Shown here: positions 43,499 through 43,607 of the stretch, piece after piece
Numbering within the stretch: the stretch's first letter is position 1
Layout of the letters: each line of letters begins with the position of its first letter
Assembly: GCF_014697025.1 (NCBI RefSeq)
Contig: NZ_JACJRC010000036.1
Span: forward strand, 1 to 43,607
Direction: 5' to 3'
Length of the DNA: 43,607 nucleotides
Source of the DNA: Alkalinema sp. FACHB-956
GTDB lineage: Bacteria; Cyanobacteriota; Cyanobacteriia; Leptolyngbyales; Leptolyngbyaceae
Position numbers and translations under genes: made by a program
The notes under the pieces: generated by a model
The model's database searches: none
What the model was told of the DNA's origin: nothing
What the model saw: the letters and a program-made list of their open reading frames with translations, nothing else

Positions 43499-43606
43499 TC
43501 AGGGGAAAGTCATTTTCCAACCTAAGAAAATGCCTTCAAACCGTTGTAGACCCTTGACGATCGTCACAACACCAGGGGGACGCTGCGAGGGATAGCCAGA
43601 CCATCC
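43499..43606 (-). CDS. Probable transposase C-terminal fragment (cut by window end)
   Basis: The last 36 codons of a minus-strand frame run from the window edge to a TGA at 43499-43501: SQRPPGVVTIVKGLQRFEGIFLGWK, then MTFP. The RPPGV-x-x-[IL]-x-x-GL-x-RL/F-x-x-I-x-x-GW pattern resembles the C-terminus of IS4-type transposases. The stop is followed by AT/GC-mixed sequence and the CCCTCACCC repeat. Only the tail is visible, so the family and intactness cannot be judged. Confidence 0.45.
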   Translation of the reverse strand, partial: GWSGYPSQRPPGVVTIVKGLQRFEGIFLGWKMTFP

Positions 43607-43607
43607 C

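Overview
The window is cyanobacterial chromosome. It encodes photosystem II PsbZ, an IctB-family protein, a CcmO-type carboxysome shell protein and a DHH-CBS tRNA nucleotidyltransferase. It is rich in GCGATCGC (HIP1) octamers and in CCCCCTAAATCCCCC-type dispersed repeats. Multi-PAS kinases, CHAT-CHASE2, DUF1822, GH100 invertase and an EACC1/caspase pair point to a larger, probably filamentous (Leptolyngbya-like) cyanobacterium. The genus is not established from the sequence.

Layout. 1-7.4 kb is a two-component cluster: a receiver/OmpR-HTH/HPt/receiver regulator whose first receiver is broken by a ~90-98 bp insertion, a CheY-like receiver, a six-PAS histidine kinase with repetitive inserts, and a second CheY-like receiver. 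8.1-11.7 kb holds a LuxR-type regulator, a DUF2301 membrane protein, glutaminase and DNA polymerase III delta'. 11.9-14.5 kb is a probable conflict module: a small EACC1-like protein followed by a caspase/formylglycine-enzyme-fold fusion whose C-terminus resembles a diversity-generating-retroelement variable region. 14.5-17.1 kb carries repeats and small unknown genes. 17.2-19.5 kb has an exported M48 peptidase and a cupin. 19.5-27.8 kb is a leftward five-gene set: sigma-70-like factor, DUF1822, CHAT-CHASE2, exported DUF928-like protein, Tat-exported caspase-DUF4384. With the fusion above, this makes three caspase-fold peptidases within about 12 kb. 28-33.5 kb has an orphan recombinase-domain protein, ictB, a GH100 invertase and an NmrA-like reductase. 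33.9-43.2 kb holds the CBS/DHH tRNA nucleotidyltransferase, psbZ, ribH, a CcmO with a 400-residue repetitive acidic tail, and PutA. The right end holds the C-terminus of a probable transposase.

The genes suggest a cell investing in signalling and regulated proteolysis set among housekeeping genes. The best candidates for something little described are (i) the EACC1 + caspase-FGE pair with a hypervariable-looking tail, (ii) the sigma/DUF1822/CHAT-CHASE2/caspase set, and (iii) the extended CcmO. A recurring theme is perfect or near-perfect 12-23 bp tandem duplications, several across stop codons or in frame within genes. All family assignments come from reading motifs; no database search was run.
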